A stretch of DNA of 64,000 nt, taken from assembly GCF_900111765.1 (NCBI RefSeq), contig NZ_FOIB01000001.1:806001-870000 (forward strand), in the 5' to 3' direction. The translations under genes were made by a program, and so were the position numbers. Of the stretch, positions 8,587 through 20,123 are shown one piece after another (positions within the stretch are counted from its first letter, which is position 1; each line of letters begins with the position of its first letter). Under the pieces are notes generated by a model that made no database searches, was not told where the DNA came from, and was given only the letters and a program-made list of their open reading frames with translations. The DNA is from Myxococcus fulvus (GTDB lineage: Bacteria; Myxococcota; Myxococcia; Myxococcales; Myxococcaceae).

Positions 8587-10203
8587 TCAGTAGTTGAGGG
8601 CATCGGAGAACCTGTTCTCGGCGGCATCCCAACCCTCGATGAACGCGCTCAGGGCATTGCGCTCCCAGTGCGTCTTGGCGGGCGCGAGCCGCGCGGTCCA
8701 CAGCGGGTTGAAGAAGTTGGGCTCCTCCTTCCAGTCGCCGGGGCGGTGGTAGATGGCGCGGCCCACGGCCATGGCCATCATTCCTCCTGTCTCCTCGCGG
8801 AACTCCCGGGCCTTCTGGCTCCCGGCTCCGCCCGCCAGGTTCCAGGTGATGTCGAGCATCCCGCCGACGATGTCGTTGCCCGGGTCGTCGAACCTGCCGC
8901 TGCTCGCGCCCCCCAGGAAGCCTTTGCCGGTGCGCAGCCCGTCCAGGTGGAAGGGCTGGGGCGTGGTGCGCATGTCCTTGGACAGGATGGTGACGTTGCA
9001 GGCCGCGCTGAAGTGGTTGTGCCACGGGTCGACGAAGCTGGTGTCCGTCATCAGGAAGGGCGTGATGCCCTCCCACGTGTGGTGGTCATCCCGCTTGGTC
9101 GTCCCATAGGTCTGATGGAAGCCGCCCTGCTTGTCCGCGGCGGCCCGGAAGTTGACCTTGAGGATTTCATTCCAGCCCTTGTCCGCGCCGCCGAGGTACG
9201 GGCACGGCATCCGCCATTCAATCTTGATGTCGTCGGAGGCGTAGAGCTGGTCCCTCCGGTTGTCCTCGAACTCCTCGTCGAAGCTCTTGATCTGACTGTC
9301 CGCCACCTTGTCGATGCGGAACTGGATGACGGGGGGGACACAGAGGTGGAGCGACCACTTGCGCCCGATGAGCAGCGCCTTCTTCCCCTCGGCCGTCCAC
9401 TGGCGCCGCACGCCGTTGGCGAGGTTGCCCATCAGCAGGCGGTACTTGGCCATGTCCGGGTCGGACAGCTTGTTGTCGTTCTGGTTCATCAGCCGGGCGC
9501 GCCTGGCGAGCCCGGTCGGGTCCGAGAGGGAGAAGGTCTTGTCACTGCCTCGGGGGCCGTCATCGATGACGTGGAGGAAGTTCTTCAGGTTGGAGTGATT
9601 GACGTTGTACTTGCCCATGATGGCGCCGAGCGCCGAGCCGTTGGACATGGAGGGCCCCGGGCGCGCCTTGGGGTCCGTGCCCGTCAAGGTGCTCTCACCT
9701 CCGGCCAGCAGCAGGTCCTTCAAGGTGCCCAGCATCATCGCTTCCTGGGCGAGCCACAGCGCCACGTTGAGGGCGGACAGGATGGGGATGAGCAGCCGTG
9801 CGATGCCATCCACGGCTTGTTTCCAGGCCTTGATGACCTTCTGGACCGCCATGAAGATGGCGCCGATGCCCGGGATGTACTTGGCGACGCCCGCCAGCTT
9901 CCCGATGGTCATGTCCAGGTACAGGGCATGGCTCACGTACGACATGAAGGTGAGCATGGCCGAGTAGTGCACGACCATCGCGCGGTTGGTGTAGGCCAGG
10001 AAGTTGTAGGCCCGGGCCTCCTTCACCGCGAGCGAGTAGGCCTGCGCGTCGGCGGCGTCCTGGAGCTTTATCTTCTGGTGCACGCCGTGGCCGATGCTGA
10101 CCGAGGCCATGACGGTGACGGCCAGCACCAGCATGGCGACGGCGCCGATGACCAGGGCCTGGCCCCGCTCGTCCCGGCGCATTCTGCGAAGCAGCGAGAA
10201 CAT
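8587..10203 (-). CDS. TadG-like / Flp pilus-type envelope protein
   Basis: A 538-residue protein starting MFSLLRRMRRDERGQALVIG, then a hydrophobic helix (AVAMLVLAVTVMASVSIG). This resembles the TadG/PilX-type N-terminus of the 'RGQA' class. LQDAADAQAYSLAVKEARAYNFLAYTNRAM follows, a segment recurrent in putative Flp pilus-assembly TadG proteins. A second hydrophobic region appears near residues 120-155. The C-terminal two thirds look soluble and extracytoplasmic. GGAGG lies 6 nt before the ATG. It is the second gene of the operon and probably forms a minor structural subunit. Confidence 0.72.
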   Translation of the reverse strand: MFSLLRRMRRDERGQALVIGAVAMLVLAVTVMASVSIGHGVHQKIKLQDAADAQAYSLAVKEARAYNFLAYTNRAMVVHYSAMLTFMSYVSHALYLDMTIGKLAGVAKYIPGIGAIFMAVQKVIKAWKQAVDGIARLLIPILSALNVALWLAQEAMMLGTLKDLLLAGGESTLTGTDPKARPGPSMSNGSALGAIMGKYNVNHSNLKNFLHVIDDGPRGSDKTFSLSDPTGLARRARLMNQNDNKLSDPDMAKYRLLMGNLANGVRRQWTAEGKKALLIGRKWSLHLCVPPVIQFRIDKVADSQIKSFDEEFEDNRRDQLYASDDIKIEWRMPCPYLGGADKGWNEILKVNFRAAADKQGGFHQTYGTTKRDDHHTWEGITPFLMTDTSFVDPWHNHFSAACNVTILSKDMRTTPQPFHLDGLRTGKGFLGGASSGRFDDPGNDIVGGMLDITWNLAGGAGSQKAREFREETGGMMAMAVGRAIYHRPGDWKEEPNFFNPLWTARLAPAKTHWERNALSAFIEGWDAAENRFSDALNY

Positions 10204-10225
10204 GGACGTCCTCCGGGAGCCGGCG

Positions 10226-11062
10226 TCAGCCGCCGACGACGCAGCGGCCGGGGCCGTGCTCGTCGTTGTTGAAGAGGTTGGACTGCATGCGCATGGTCCA
10301 GGTGGCGACCAGCGGCATCACGTAGTGCCGCTGGGAGCCCGAGTTGCGCGCCAGCGAGACAATCCTCCCGAAGTCCCCGCCCTTGGCCCGTGCGCGCTCC
10401 TGGAGGTACTGGATGGCGTTCCCGCCGCCCACGCGCTGCAGCTCGAACTGCATGCCCTTGAGCTGGTCCAGGTACTCGCGCCCCAGGTAGAAGGCGTGCA
10501 GCTGCATGTTGGCGAAGGGGATGCGCAGCTCGTAGAAGTAGGTGAGCCGGATGGACAGGAGGTTCGCCTCGATGACGCGCTCATCCCTCACGTCGTCGTA
10601 GTCGATCTCCCGCCCCTGCATGTGCGAGCCATAGGTGGAGAAGAGCTCGTCCAGCCCGCCGCTGGGGTTGAGCACCTCCACCCGGAACAGGGGCAGGCCC
10701 ACGTCCTGATAGAAGGGCAGTCGCTGGTTCGCGGCGAACAGCTTCCGCGTGAACTCCCGGTGGACGTCCACCGCGGCCTCCACGGTGTCCACGCGCGCGT
10801 TCTTCCCCGGCAGCGGCGGCAGCGTGGGCAAGAGCGCCGCGAGCGCCGCCTTCTCCATCAACGTGCAGTCGCCGTGGTTGACGATTCCAGCCCGCACGGC
10901 CCGATAGGCGCCGTACTCGGTCATCAGCCGGGCGTTGTGCACCATGCCGAGCTGGATGATGCCCAGCACCATGAAGACCATCATCGGCACGACGATGGCC
11001 GTCTCCACGGCGGCCTGTCCGGACTGCCCTCCGGCAGTCCCGCGTCTGTCTTTCGAGTGCAT
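10226..11062 (-). CDS. TadE-like pseudopilin protein, first gene of operon
   Basis: A 278-residue protein. The N-terminus contains GQAAVETAIVVPMMVFMVLGIIQLG, i.e. the TadE pattern of Gly, then Glu 5 residues on, inside a single transmembrane helix. ATG 11062 was preferred over one at 11086 because GGGGAGG precedes it closely. The rest is a soluble domain of unknown fold. The gene heads a minus-strand operon with intergenic gaps of 22, 12, 34 and 2 bp. Its upstream region is shared with the divergent kinase gene and includes a 13-bp palindrome at 11146-11158. Confidence 0.75.
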   Translation of the reverse strand: MHSKDRRGTAGGQSGQAAVETAIVVPMMVFMVLGIIQLGMVHNARLMTEYGAYRAVRAGIVNHGDCTLMEKAALAALLPTLPPLPGKNARVDTVEAAVDVHREFTRKLFAANQRLPFYQDVGLPLFRVEVLNPSGGLDELFSTYGSHMQGREIDYDDVRDERVIEANLLSIRLTYFYELRIPFANMQLHAFYLGREYLDQLKGMQFELQRVGGGNAIQYLQERARAKGGDFGRIVSLARNSGSQRHYVMPLVATWTMRMQSNLFNNDEHGPGRCVVGG

Positions 11063-11388
11063 GGCCCTCCCCGGGCACGCCTTCACTGCACCCCGTCCCT
11101 CCCACCCGTGAACCCAGACTCGTTGGATGTACGCGCTGTGCTGGAAACGTCAGACGTTACGGGAGGTCGCAATGAAATGACAAATTTGAACGCGGGTGGT
11201 TCATGCAATCCCGTGGCGGGAGGTTCCGGGTGTCTGGCGTCAGACAAAGAGAGAGGGATTCCCAGCGGGTCGGAACCATCCCTCCCGGGGAGGTGGGCGC
11301 CGGGGCCTTGTCCCTCGGGACGATTGTCAGGTGGTGGAAAACCCGGGGGTGCTGAAAGGGCGGTCCCTGTGCGGACTGTTAAGGTCAC
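11063..11388. promoter_or_regulatory. 326-bp divergent intergenic region with repeated CGTCAGAC motif
   Basis: This gap separates the Tad-like operon (minus) from the sensor kinase (plus). It holds a 13-bp palindrome AACGTCAGACGTT at 11146-11158, 84 bp upstream of the operon start. The core CGTCAGAC recurs at 11238-11245, where it forms half of GTCTG-GCGT-CAGAC. An AT-richer patch (GAAATGACAAATTTGAAC, about 11172-11189) could hold promoter elements. I see no small gene. Binding sites are inferred only from symmetry and repetition. Confidence 0.4.
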
Positions 11389-14525
<3,137 letters not shown>

Positions 14526-14529
<4 letters not shown>

Positions 14530-15662
14530 GTGACATCGGCACCGAGGAGCGCCCGCTGCGGCTGTTGCTGGTGGAGGACAACCCGGGCGACGCGCTCCTC
14601 CTCCAGGAGGAGCTGCGCGAGGTCACCACCACGCGCTTCGAGGTGCTCCACGTCGAGCGCCTGGCGGACGCGGTGCGCCTGGTGAGCGAGGGGCCGCCGG
14701 TGGACGCGGTGCTGCTGGACTTGTCGCTGCCGGACGGGCACGGGCTGGGCAACATCCCGCCGCTGCTCCAGGCCGCGCCGTCGGTGCCGCTGGTGGTGCT
14801 CACCGGCACGGACGACGAGCGCCTGGCGGTGCGCGCGGTGCACGAGGGCGCGCAGGACTACCTGGTGAAGGGCCAGGTGTCCGGCCCGCTGCTGGTGCGC
14901 GCGCTCCGGTACGCCATCGAGCGCAAGCGGGTGGAGGAGGGCCTCAAGCGCGAGGAGGCCGCGCGGCGCACGGCGACGTTCCGCGAGCAGTTCCTCGGCA
15001 TCCTCGGTCATGATTTGCGAAACCCCCTGCAGGCCATCGCCGGCAACGCGTCGCTGCTCTTGCGCCACGGGGGCTTGAGCGAGCCGCAGCGCAAGGCCAT
15101 CAACCGCATCTCCATCTCCGCGGACCGCATGGCGCGGATGATCAACGACCTGCTCGACTTCACGCGCACGCGGCTGGGCGCGGGGTACGTGCTGGAGCGG
15201 GCGCGGATGAACCTGCACGAGGTGCTGCGGCAGGTGGTGGAGGAGCTGGAGGTGGCGCACCCGCGCCGCCAGTTCGAGCTGTCGCTCGCGGGCAACGGCT
15301 GGGGGGACTGGGACGCGGACCGCATCGCCCAGGCGGCGTCGAACCTGGTGGGCAACGCCGTGCAGTACTCCCCGGAGGACACCGTCGTGCGCGTGACGGT
15401 GGCGGACGCGGAGGGCGGCGTGCGGGTGGAGGTCCACAACTGGGGCCTGCCCATCCCCGCCGAGCGCCTGGGCACCATCTTCGACCCCTTCGGCCGCGCG
15501 CAGGACAAGCGCAGCGCGCAGCGCAACGGCCTGGGCCTGGGGCTCTACATCACCCACGAAATCGTCCGGGCCCACGGGGGCCTGTTGGGCGTGTCGTCCT
15601 CCGCCCAGGAGGGGACGGCCTTCTGGCTGAGCCTGCCGCGCCAGTTCGTCGTCGAGGAGTGA
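14526..15662 (+). CDS. Response regulator receiver fused to histidine kinase
   Basis: A 378-residue protein. The N-terminal receiver domain (about 10-130) has the acidic pair in LLVEDNPGDA, phosphoacceptor D65 in AVLLDLSLPDGHG, T in VVLTGTDD and K in DYLVKG. After a short linker (RYAIERKRVEEGLKREEAARR) comes HisKA with H162 in ILGHDLRNPLQ. HATPase follows, with N-box ASNLVGNAVQYS and GLGLGLYITHEIVRAHGG. Its ATG overlaps the stop of the upstream kinase. This order (kinase, then receiver-kinase) suggests phosphotransfer from the first protein into this receiver, which then tunes the second kinase. The final response regulator is not evident next door. Confidence 0.92.
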
Positions 15663-15829
15663 AGGGGCGCAGCAGCAGCCCCCTGGTCGCCCGCTCGCTG
15701 ACGCGAGGAGCGGGCCGGGCGGGCGCGAGGCACGGGTCGCGGCGGGAAGAAGGAGGACACACCCTTCAGGGGTGCGTTCAACCTGGCCGGCGCTCTTCGG
15801 GTGGCGGCCCCCAACCTCGAGGTCCAGCG

Positions 15830-16048
15830 ATGACCATTCTCGGCGCGGCGCTCTTTGGAACGCTCCTCTTCGGTCTCATCATCTTCGCCGTCATCCTCTT
15901 CGGCGCGGCCGGCAACAAGTGGGAGAAGGACATCCGCGAGGTGACCGAGAACCAGCGGGCGCGCGGCATCGTCGGCGACGTGACGATGAACGACCAGGAG
16001 GATGAGCACCACCACCCCGGCCGCCCCCACGTGCACGCGCACGCCTGA
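15830..16048 (+). CDS. Small membrane protein with His-rich tail
   Basis: A 72-residue protein: one hydrophobic helix (ILGAALFGTLLFGLIIFAVILFGAA), a charged middle (NKWEKDIREVTENQRARG), and a C-terminus rich in His (EDEHHHPGRPHVHAHA). GAGG lies 8 nt before ATG 15830. The tail could bind a metal. It follows the receiver-kinase gene by about 167 bp. Function unknown. Confidence 0.6.
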   Translation: MTILGAALFGTLLFGLIIFAVILFGAAGNKWEKDIREVTENQRARGIVGDVTMNDQEDEHHHPGRPHVHAHA

Positions 16049-16057
16049 GGCGGCGGC

Positions 16058-16846
16058 CTACCTGGGCCGCGGGCTGTAGTAGCGACGCAGCCAGCGGCTC
16101 AGCCCGTCCAGGCCGGGGAAGAGCACCCGCTCGGTGAGGTTCGCCTGGTCCAGCTTGTCGCGCACCTCCCACTTGAGGTCCGCGGGGATGATGAGCCGGC
16201 GCACGCCCTGCTTGCGCCGCTCCAGGAAGCTGTCCAGGCGCGCCTCCGGCCCGTTCATCACCGAGAAGAGCGCGAACTGGTTGACGATGCGCGCGTCCAG
16301 GGACGGCGGCTCGAAGAAGAGCACGAACGGGTGGCGCGCCAGCCGGTCCAAATCGGAGATGGACGGCGCCACCTCCGCCAGCATCTCTCCGGAGAAGACA
16401 TCCGCGCCCTCGCGCTTGAGCAGCGTCTTGAGCGGGCGGGGCAACAGCCGGTTCGTCTCCCGGTAGTCCACGCACCACACCACGCCGTCCTCGTGCGCCA
16501 GGTCCGCCTCCTCGGTGAGGAAGTGCAGCGCGACGTAGGGGCTGAACGTCCAGTCCAGCATGCGCGTGGGCAGGCCGTGGTGCTGCGCCAGGGCGAGCCA
16601 ATCCCAGACGGAGTCCAAGGGCTCACGGGGCGTGCCGCGCGCGTACTTGCGGAAGGCGCGCAGCAGGTCCTTCTCCTTGCGGACGAACAGGCCCCGGCGG
16701 TTGAGCGCGGTGGACAGGTCATGCTCGGCGTGGGGCATGCCGCGGAACACGTAGCTGGCGCGGTGGCGGCCCAGCGCCTCGTTCCAGGAGTCCGCGAACA
16801 GCGCCTCCTGGAGCTCCAGCCATGAGCTGACCCGGTGCTCTTGCAT
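16058..16846 (-). CDS. FRG-domain protein
   Basis: A 262-residue soluble protein with the FRG signature SYVFRGMPHAEHDLSTALNR (F34-R35-G36) and the downstream hallmark LALAQHHGLPTRMLDWTFSPYVALHF. It matches the FRG family, named for this conserved motif and common in phage- and defence-associated loci, with poorly known biochemistry. The ATG at 16846 was preferred over a TTG at 16867; neither has a strong SD. It lies 78 bp downstream of a single-domain response regulator on the same strand, so the two may form an operon. Convergent with the small membrane protein (10 bp apart). Confidence 0.85.
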   Translation of the reverse strand: MQEHRVSSWLELQEALFADSWNEALGRHRASYVFRGMPHAEHDLSTALNRRGLFVRKEKDLLRAFRKYARGTPREPLDSVWDWLALAQHHGLPTRMLDWTFSPYVALHFLTEEADLAHEDGVVWCVDYRETNRLLPRPLKTLLKREGADVFSGEMLAEVAPSISDLDRLARHPFVLFFEPPSLDARIVNQFALFSVMNGPEARLDSFLERRKQGVRRLIIPADLKWEVRDKLDQANLTERVLFPGLDGLSRWLRRYYSPRPR

Positions 16847-16924
16847 GGGAAAGGCCCGTGTCCCCAAGGAGGAGACACATGGCCTTCAAGATGCGGCGTG
16901 CGGGTCGGCTTGGGAAGCCGCGCT

Positions 16925-17344
16925 TCAGACGATGCGCGAGTCGGCGGGCGCGAAGGAGGGAGCGGGCGTCGGGGGCCGCGTCGGGTGGGTGAGCCGGTGG
17001 AGGATGCGCGACAGCTCGGTCGAATCGAAGGGCTTGCGCAAGAGGCACACCGCGCCCTCGAAGCTGGGCAGCTCCAGCTCCAGCCCCGTGGTGAGCACCA
17101 CCGGCAGGTCCGCGAGCTCTCGCTGCGCATGGAGCAGGCGGATGAGGTCCCGGCCCTCGATGTCGGGCAGGAGCCAGTCGAGCACCAGCACGTCCACGCG
17201 GGGCTCGGCGAAGAAGGCCTTGAGCGCGGAGAAGCCGCTGTCGCATGGCACGACGCGGTAGCCCTCCAGCTCCATGGCCTCGGCCACCGCCTCTCGAAGG
17301 AGGCCATCATCCTCGGCCAGGACGACGACGGGACGGTAGGTCAT
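16925..17344 (-). CDS. Single-domain response regulator
   Basis: A 139-residue CheY-like receiver with no output domain. Acidic pocket AEDD (11-13), phosphoacceptor D56 in DVLVLDWLLPDIEG, T in VVLTTGLEL and K in CLLRKPFD. A short, Pro/Ala-rich tail follows (THPTRPPTPAPSFAPADSRIV). ATG 17344 was chosen because the longer frame to 17410 adds a low-complexity, non-homologous extension. It sits between a small Cys-containing protein and an FRG-domain protein on the same strand. The cognate kinase is not adjacent. Confidence 0.88.
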   Translation of the reverse strand: MTYRPVVVLAEDDGLLREAVAEAMELEGYRVVPCDSGFSALKAFFAEPRVDVLVLDWLLPDIEGRDLIRLLHAQRELADLPVVLTTGLELELPSFEGAVCLLRKPFDSTELSRILHRLTHPTRPPTPAPSFAPADSRIV

Positions 17345-17500
17345 GCGCTCGGGCTCACACCGGCCGGAAGAAGACGTCCAACGAGCGGCGCGTGGGTCCG
17401 GCGCTCCCACCGCCTTGCGAAGGACAAGAACCCCGGAGGCCCCCGGCCCTCCTCCCGCACCTGGAGGAGGGGCCGGTCCGTCGGAGTCCGGGCGGGCGGT

Positions 17501-17737
17501 CTAGGGCCTGCCGTTCTCCGCGGGCTGGTTGAAGGCGTACTGGTCCGCGCCGGGCGCGGTGTCCTGCTGGAACAGGGGGCACCTGGAGCAGGTGAAGCTG
17601 TCCCAATCCTGGCGCACCGCCACGTCGATGCAGCCGCCGTAGAAGCGGCAGTGCACGTTGCGGTGCTCCTCGATGGAGAAGGACTCCGCGCGCATGGGCA
17701 GGCGGAACTCGGTGGGACGTGGCTGTGGACAGGACAT
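17501..17737 (-). CDS. Small cysteine-containing protein
   Basis: A 78-residue protein with Cys at CPQPR, HCRFYGGCIDVAV and FTCSRCPLF. The spacing (C-x5-C and C-x2-C) with nearby His suggests a small metal-binding or Fe-S knuckle. No signal peptide. It is upstream of the response regulator, about 155 bp away, same strand. No family recognised; conservation would have to be checked. Confidence 0.55.
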   Translation of the reverse strand: MSCPQPRPTEFRLPMRAESFSIEEHRNVHCRFYGGCIDVAVRQDWDSFTCSRCPLFQQDTAPGADQYAFNQPAENGRP

Positions 17738-17990
17738 GATGACTCTCTTGCCCCCCTCGTGGGTGCGATGAACCGTTTACCGGCTGGTGCGACGCGTCAT
17801 TCCCATCCGCGGGCCGGGGGCGCGGGCACCACGAGGTGCACCTGATAAGGGCCAGCAGCAAGGGTTGCCAACCCGCGAGGTCGTCCGTTCGAGGGGCGAG
17901 GCGCCAGGCGTGTGGGAGGGGCCTGGCGGGCGCGGACGGGTGGGGCTGCCTTCATCCGAACACTTCACCCGGTGGCGCCTTTCCCGGAAG

Positions 17991-19811
17991 ATGCGGGGCG
18001 TGTCCGCTCCCCCCCGTCCCCCTCGTCCGGCTCCCTCGTCGTCCCGCGGCGCGCTCGGCGCCTTCGCCCTGGCCGCGCTGTTGGCCCTGACGGCCTGTTC
18101 GGCCTTCTCCCGCGCGGTGAAGGAGGGCGACACCGCCAGCCAGCAGCAGAAGTGGGCGGAGGCGGAGGCCGCCTACCTGCGCGCGCTCGCCGCGGACCCG
18201 GAGGCGTCCGAGGTGACGGTGAAGCTGCGCGAGGTGCGCCGCGCCTGGAGCCAGGTGGTGCTGGAGGAGGCCCGGAGCGTCCATGCCTCCGGGGACCTGG
18301 ACGGCGCCATGAAGCGGCTGGTGCGCGCCCTGGAGCTGGACGCGGAGAACGTGGCGGCCAGGGAGCTGCTCAACGTGACGCTGGATGAGCGGGTGGCCGT
18401 GGCGCTCACTGCGCTCAAGGCGGACAAGCTCCAGGAGGCCCGGGCGGAGCTGGACGCGGTGCTGGCGGTGGCGCCGGACCACGCGGGCGCCAAGAAGGCC
18501 CTGGACGCCGTGCAGGTGGCGTGGGCGAAGCGCTGGTTCAACACGGGCGACGGGCTGGAGAAGGCGGGCAAGCTGGGCAACGCGCTCGTCGCCTACGTGC
18601 GCGCGGACCAGGAGCGCGTGGGCGCCACCGCGGCGCGCGAGCGGGCGGAGGCGGTGCGCCAGAAGCTGCGCGACGAGGTGGCCTTCCTCGTCGTGGCGAC
18701 GCCGGTGGAGGACCGCGCGGGCGCGCCCGACGTGGCGCAGCGCCTGGCGGCGGGGCGGCTGGCGGCCATGCTGCCCACGCACCTGCCTTTGCGCGTGGTG
18801 ACGGAGGCCCCCGAGGGGCGCGAGGGCGTGAAGCTGGACCTGTCCCTGGAGCGCGTGCTGCCGCTCAAGGCGGTGGAGGACTCGCAGCGCTCGCACCGCT
18901 ACCTCGCCGGCAAGACGTCCGTGCCCAACCCCCGCCGCGCCGGCTTCGAGACGAAGCTCCTGCAGGCCGAGCGCACCCAGGAGGAGGTGGACCGCAAGCA
19001 GGCCCAGGCGATGCGCGAGTACCTGCGCCTGCAGACGGAGCTCAACCTGCTGCGCGCGGGGACGGAGCGCTGCCGCGAGCGCGAGCGCCGCGAGTGCCTG
19101 GAGGCGCTGAAGGAGTGCGGCGAGGCCGCGCGCGAGGCGGAGAAGCCCGGCACGCTGCCCGGGGAGTGCAGCCCCGCGCGGTGCGCCTCCAGCTCCTGCG
19201 CGAAGGAGGAGCAGGCGCTGGCGCTGCTGATGGCGGCGGTGAAGCTCAAGGAGGGGAGCCTGGAGGCCGCGCTGGAGAAGTCGGAGACGCAGCGCATCGA
19301 GGTGCAGCGCCACCGCGACACCACGTTCCGCGAGCCCGTCACGGTGGAGGAGCCGATGTACTCGGACTTCGTCTACGACGTGCAGCTCCACCGGCTCACC
19401 GTGACGGCCTCCGTCACCGCGGTGATGCGCGATTTGCTCAAGTCCCAGGTGCCCGCCCCGCACACGGATGACTTCTCCGTGATGCACGAGGACATGACGC
19501 ACAAGGGCTACGACAGGTACGGCGTGCTGGCGGACCCGGTGCAACTGCGCAACGAGCTGGAGCTGCGCGTGGAGGTGGGCGACAAGGCCGTGTCGGACCT
19601 GGCCCGCCGGGTGAAGGAGCGCTTCGACGCGTACCGCGGCAAGCGCGTGGAGGACGCCCGCCGGGGCATGGTGCGCCCGGGCGCCGAGGACGTGGTGGAG
19701 ACCGCCGTGCGCGCGCTGCTGCTCACCGCGGACGCGCCCCCCGCGGATGTCCTCCAGCCCCTGGCCCGCGCGCGCGGCCTCAACCGGCCCGAGACGCTGC
19801 TGGGCCTGTAA
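17991..19811 (+). CDS. TPR-repeat lipoprotein
   Basis: A 606-residue protein. The lipoprotein signal is ALAALLALTAC. TPR-like helices occupy about 40-230: TASQQQKWAEAEAAYLRALAAD, VHASGDLDGAMKRLVRALELD, ADKLQEARAELDAVLAVAPD and KAGKLGNALVAYVRAD. A mixed domain and a Cys-containing coiled coil follow (about 330-440: EEVDRKQAQAMREYLRLQTE, then CRERERRECLEALKEC). A C-terminal domain is conserved-looking but unassigned. Role: probably an envelope scaffold. It is followed 58 bp later by a hairpin at 19869-19887. The short spacing between GGAAG and ATG makes the exact start uncertain. Confidence 0.75.
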   Translation: MRGVSAPPRPPRPAPSSSRGALGAFALAALLALTACSAFSRAVKEGDTASQQQKWAEAEAAYLRALAADPEASEVTVKLREVRRAWSQVVLEEARSVHASGDLDGAMKRLVRALELDAENVAARELLNVTLDERVAVALTALKADKLQEARAELDAVLAVAPDHAGAKKALDAVQVAWAKRWFNTGDGLEKAGKLGNALVAYVRADQERVGATAARERAEAVRQKLRDEVAFLVVATPVEDRAGAPDVAQRLAAGRLAAMLPTHLPLRVVTEAPEGREGVKLDLSLERVLPLKAVEDSQRSHRYLAGKTSVPNPRRAGFETKLLQAERTQEEVDRKQAQAMREYLRLQTELNLLRAGTERCRERERRECLEALKECGEAAREAEKPGTLPGECSPARCASSSCAKEEQALALLMAAVKLKEGSLEAALEKSETQRIEVQRHRDTTFREPVTVEEPMYSDFVYDVQLHRLTVTASVTAVMRDLLKSQVPAPHTDDFSVMHEDMTHKGYDRYGVLADPVQLRNELELRVEVGDKAVSDLARRVKERFDAYRGKRVEDARRGMVRPGAEDVVETAVRALLLTADAPPADVLQPLARARGLNRPETLLGL

Positions 19812-19868
19812 GTCGCCGCTGCCCCTGTAACCAGAGTCCGTATGGACCCGCGACACCTTTCGACTCAG

Positions 19869-19887
19869 GTGTCCTGTCCCAGGACAC
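19869..19887 (+). terminator. Hairpin after the TPR lipoprotein gene
   Basis: Perfect 8-bp inverted repeat GTGTCCTG / CAGGACAC with a 3-nt loop, followed by TTT. It sits 58 bp after the stop codon. A terminator is the simplest reading, though the tight palindrome could also be a protein-binding site. Confidence 0.5.
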
Positions 19888-19900
19888 TTTGATTGCGGCG

Positions 19901-19946
19901 TTGTAACCCTTTGAAATCAAATAGCTCGCGTTTCAAAGTGTTACGA
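19901..19946 (+). promoter_or_regulatory. Large dyad upstream of the secreted metalloprotease gene
   Basis: Two 16-bp arms, TTGTAACCCTTTGAAA (19901-19916) and TTTCAAAGTGTTACGA (19931-19946), are complementary at 14 of 16 positions with a 14-nt spacer. The area is far more AT-rich than its surroundings. It lies about 145 bp upstream of the transcription start expected from the -24/-12 element at 20044-20059, the usual distance of an enhancer-binding-protein site. Confidence 0.55.
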
Positions 19947-20043
19947 GTCTTTACGCTGCCGTCACGGAGGCGTGGAGTCCAAGTGCTCCGTGGATACCGG
20001 GTGTTTCAGTGGGGAGCTAAGGGAAATCCGCTAGTTGCCTGGA

Positions 20044-20059
20044 TGGCATGACACCTGCT
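20044..20059 (+). promoter_or_regulatory. Candidate sigma-54 promoter of the metalloprotease gene
   Basis: TGGCATGACACCTGCT matches the consensus TGGCACGNNNNTTGCW except at two positions and keeps GG and GC exactly 10 nt apart. It lies 64 nt before the chosen start codon. Sigma-54 control is frequent in myxobacteria; here it is inferred from the motif and the upstream dyad. Confidence 0.5.
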
Positions 20060-20123
20060 CAGGGCAGGGGTCCCCGGGCTGTGGGAGTCCGGGAGCCTCA
20101 CTCCTCTGCGAAGAAGGATGTTC

